Of a DNA stretch of 51,452 nt, positions 49,636-51,452 are shown in pieces. A program made the translations under genes and the position numbers. How positions within the stretch are numbered: position 1 is the stretch's first letter; every line of letters begins with the position of its first letter. The notes below the pieces were generated by a model. The model was not told where the DNA came from. It did no database searches and was given only the letters and a program-made list of their open reading frames with translations. The DNA is from CAUPWF01 sp964369425 (lineage in GTDB: Bacteria; Bacillota; Clostridia; Lachnospirales; Lachnospiraceae): assembly GCA_964369425.1 (NCBI GenBank), contig CAYJGW010000017.1, positions 1 through 51,452 on the forward strand, read 5' to 3'.

Positions 49636-50738
49636 TACTTCCAACCTAATTTTTGCGCCCTCTTTATTGCACATTTTACTATTTCATCATCTATATAAAA
49701 AGGCTCCCTACTCCATTCCGTTTGTTGTGAATTTGATGAAATAATATCAAAATTTTCTTCTGTAGGTTCTACTCCCATATCCTCCAAAGTAATTGGCAAA
49801 CCTACACTCATATTAAATCTAATCACCTCATCTAACAGCTGCTCTGATGCATTTTCTGCTATTAACTGACAAATCACCCCAAACGCCACTTTTTCACCAT
49901 GTAGCGATTTATTACTACTTGGTACTTTCGTAATCCCATTGCATACTGAATGAGATGCAGCACAGCCTATATTTTCGAATCCTAATCCACTCATTAACGT
50001 ATTTGCTTCAATAACAATTTCCAAAGCTTCTGTAACCTCTTTATTTTCATTCGCAATTTTAGCTCTAACTCCATATTCTAGAATAGCTTTATAAGATTCT
50101 TCTGCAATCGCAATAGCTGTTCTTGTTCTGATATAATTCCCTGTCTCACCAGATATATAATTGGGTTTATTTGACCTTACACTGGCACGCCCTTCAAATA
50201 CTGTAGCTAACGCATCTCCCATCCCCGCTACTAAAAAACGCACTGGTGCTTCTGCAATAATTTGGCTATCCACTAGCACTAAACTTGGATTTTGCGGTAA
50301 CATAACATACCCCGCATGTTTGTGCTCTTCATCATATAGAATGGACATTGCACTAGTAGGTGCATCAGTAGAAGCACAAGTCGGAATAATCACAACAGGT
50401 AAATTCAAATAATGGGCAACCGCTTTTGCTGTATCTAGAGCCTTTCCACCGCCCATCCCTATAATAACATTAGGATTAAATTCCTTTGCCTTTGATGTAG
50501 CTTCTGCTATTAATATCTCAGTAATTTCGCTTTTAAATTCGAATCCCAAACAATCTCCTTCTACTTTTTGATATATACTTTGTAAAAGGTCTCTATATTC
50601 TACATAAAAAGATTTGGTTATAACTGCAAATGCTTTTTTACCAAACTTATCTGTATGTAAGGGTAATCTTTCAATCTCTCCTGCCCCTTGAATGTATCGA
50701 CTTGGTGATCCCCATGCGCGTGTTCCTAATCTATCCAT
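49617..50738 (-). CDS. gldA: Glycerol dehydrogenase-like metal-dependent oxidoreductase
   Basis: NAD-dependent polyol dehydrogenase of the iron/zinc alcohol dehydrogenase superfamily, 373 aa. The cofactor motif is GMGGGKALDTAKAVA (94-108); the metal ligands are Asp175 in AGMGDALAT, His263 in AASHSVCNG and His280 in SLHGEKVAFG, matching the GldA set. PTCASTDAPTSAMSILY is also typical. It likely oxidises glycerol to dihydroxyacetone or acts on a similar diol; a dha-type kinase is not present nearby. An extended -10 (TGATACAAT) lies in the 166-base region upstream. Confidence 0.9.
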   Translation of the reverse strand: MDRLGTRAWGSPSRYIQGAGEIERLPLHTDKFGKKAFAVITKSFYVEYRDLLQSIYQKVEGDCLGFEFKSEITEILIAEATSKAKEFNPNVIIGMGGGKALDTAKAVAHYLNLPVVIIPTCASTDAPTSAMSILYDEEHKHAGYVMLPQNPSLVLVDSQIIAEAPVRFLVAGMGDALATVFEGRASVRSNKPNYISGETGNYIRTRTAIAIAEESYKAILEYGVRAKIANENKEVTEALEIVIEANTLMSGLGFENIGCAASHSVCNGITKVPSSNKSLHGEKVAFGVICQLIAENASEQLLDEVIRFNMSVGLPITLEDMGVEPTEENFDIISSNSQQTEWSREPFYIDDEIVKCAIKRAQKLGWKYKTGNK

Positions 50739-50904
50739 ACTATTTCCCTTTTATTCCTTTCCCACAACTATTCTGCTTTTAGTCTTAGTAATGTTATTGT
50801 ATCAAGTTACTAGCGTAACGGATAGTCCAAAATATTATTTTTTCACACTTCTACGAATTTCACCTTTTTCTAAAAAAATTGTAGTTGAATCTGATTATTA
50901 AAAT

Positions 50905-51452
50905 TTACATTTGATTTTCATTCTTTTTATTTACTCCAAAATGTTCTTCTCGCAACTCATCAAGTACTTCTGTTGCATCTAAAAGCTCTGTTGTTTCCTT
51001 TTCAGCTTCATCAATATCCTGATCAAGTTTTGCATTTAATCCCTCATCATAGAGCAATCTTCTTCTATTCTCATCACACTCAATCCACTCATCTAATGTT
51101 AATGGGGTATAATCAGAATACATACAAAAGCAATTAATCATATTACAAGGAATATTTTGTTCTTCTCCATTTATGGATTCCTTCGTTGTATTCCTCGTAA
51201 TCTCTTGGAATTGTTCTAATAATCTCTGATCCATGGTATCATGCACATGCCCGTACAGCATATATGACTTTGGTTTCCCTATCTTATCCAAACGGTATTG
51301 CCCGTTATAGCACATGATCGGATAATGAGACAACACAACCTTTCTTCCATTATCATACTCTTCCCCATATGGTTTTATCCATTCAAATCTTTCATTATTA
51401 AACTCTTCACTCGATAAATAACGATCATGATTTCCTTGAATTAAATACAGTC
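50905..51452 (-). CDS. Calcineurin-like metallophosphoesterase (partial, N-terminus beyond window edge)
   Basis: The frame runs open from the right edge to the stop at 50905. At the edge it reads LYLIQGNHDRY, containing the metal-binding GNHD motif (51424-51435), followed by VVLSHYPIM and YMLYGHVHDT, the two later His motifs of the fold. The C-terminal tail (about 70 residues) is acidic and helical. The upstream GDxH and GDxxD motifs must lie beyond the window. The internal GTG at 51336 is therefore not the start. Substrate unknown; clostridial relatives include small phage-like or phosphatase proteins. Confidence 0.9.
   Translation of the reverse strand, partial: LYLIQGNHDRYLSSEEFNNERFEWIKPYGEEYDNGRKVVLSHYPIMCYNGQYRLDKIGKPKSYMLYGHVHDTMDQRLLEQFQEITRNTTKESINGEEQNIPCNMINCFCMYSDYTPLTLDEWIECDENRRRLLYDEGLNAKLDQDIDEAEKETTELLDATEVLDELREEHFGVNKKNENQM

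Noticed and set aside
50803..50820. GTTAC-TAGC-GTAAC repeat upstream of the glycerol dehydrogenase gene as an operator
   Set aside because: A 5-bp arm is too short to support a call in this base composition.
1..51452. CRISPR arrays, transposases, phage genes, rRNA or tRNA
   Set aside because: No regularly spaced repeats, no integrase or transposase motifs and no RNA gene signatures were seen.

Overview
The window is AT-rich DNA from a low-GC Gram-positive anaerobe. Gene content and protein flavour suggest a Clostridia member, probably Lachnospiraceae-like. Support comes from strong AGGAGG-type ribosome sites, ROK, AraC, ArsR and LuxR-type one-component sugar regulators, binding-protein sugar importers without their own ATPase, a ferredoxin/Crp pair and a DUF11-rich surface-type protein of the kind seen in spore formers. 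This is inference; no rRNA, tRNA or taxonomic marker is present. I see no CRISPR array, insertion sequence or prophage.

Layout. 1-2.7 kb: OmpR-type two-component pair, cut by the left edge. 2.8-5.7 kb: a small unknown protein and a large LuxR-type STAND regulator. 5.85-9.6 kb: xylose catabolism (xylA, xylB) with a divergent AraC regulator. 9.6-13.6 kb: a likely spore- or surface-associated trio (coiled-coil protein, 114-aa protein, 978-aa DUF11/SdrD-B-like protein). 13.8-18.0 kb: ArsR-type regulator divergent from a GH2 glycosidase and a GPH sugar symporter, closed by a strong terminator. 18.05-20.9 kb: diguanylate cyclase followed by an HD-GYP phosphodiesterase. 21.1-24.0 kb: MarR repressor translationally coupled to a short UvrA-type protein, with two matching operators on the promoter. 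24.2-26.3 kb: alkylation-repair operon (AlkD, AdaA, Ogt, small monooxygenase-like protein).

26.4-37.9 kb: a ten-gene minus-strand operon for an amino-sugar-containing substrate: two ABC permeases, a solute-binding lipoprotein, a ROK regulator, a large apparently cytoplasmic protein with a C-terminal phosphodiester-glycosidase (NAGPA) domain, a phosphohexomutase, MgtC, an aldo/keto reductase, NagB and NagA. This is the best candidate for an undescribed system: import of a phosphodiester-linked GlcNAc compound, cleavage inside the cell, and entry into glycolysis through GlcNAc-6-P.

38.1-38.5 kb: a gene-free stretch with a possible structured element. 38.5-42.8 kb: redox block (SDR, radical SAM, nitroreductase, HxlR regulator, Crp/Fnr regulator, ferredoxin-like protein). 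42.8-45.5 kb: RmlD-like reductase, HAD phosphatase and a lone bioB under a BirA-type operator. 45.6-48.8 kb: iron alcohol dehydrogenase, YjdM, and a TcyP-like cystine symporter preceded by a 31-codon leader ORF that ends in a Cys codon and an intrinsic terminator, apparently an attenuator. 49.0-51.45 kb: an unknown two-TM protein, a glycerol-dehydrogenase-like enzyme and a metallophosphoesterase cut by the right edge.

Starts were moved downstream of the longest possible ORF where a good ribosome site and the family N-terminus agreed (xylB, the 8.8 kb AraC, the 10.1 kb coiled-coil protein, marR, aldo/keto reductase, ROK, permease, HxlR, RmlD-like, tcyP). All functional calls rest on reading motifs by eye; no database search was run.
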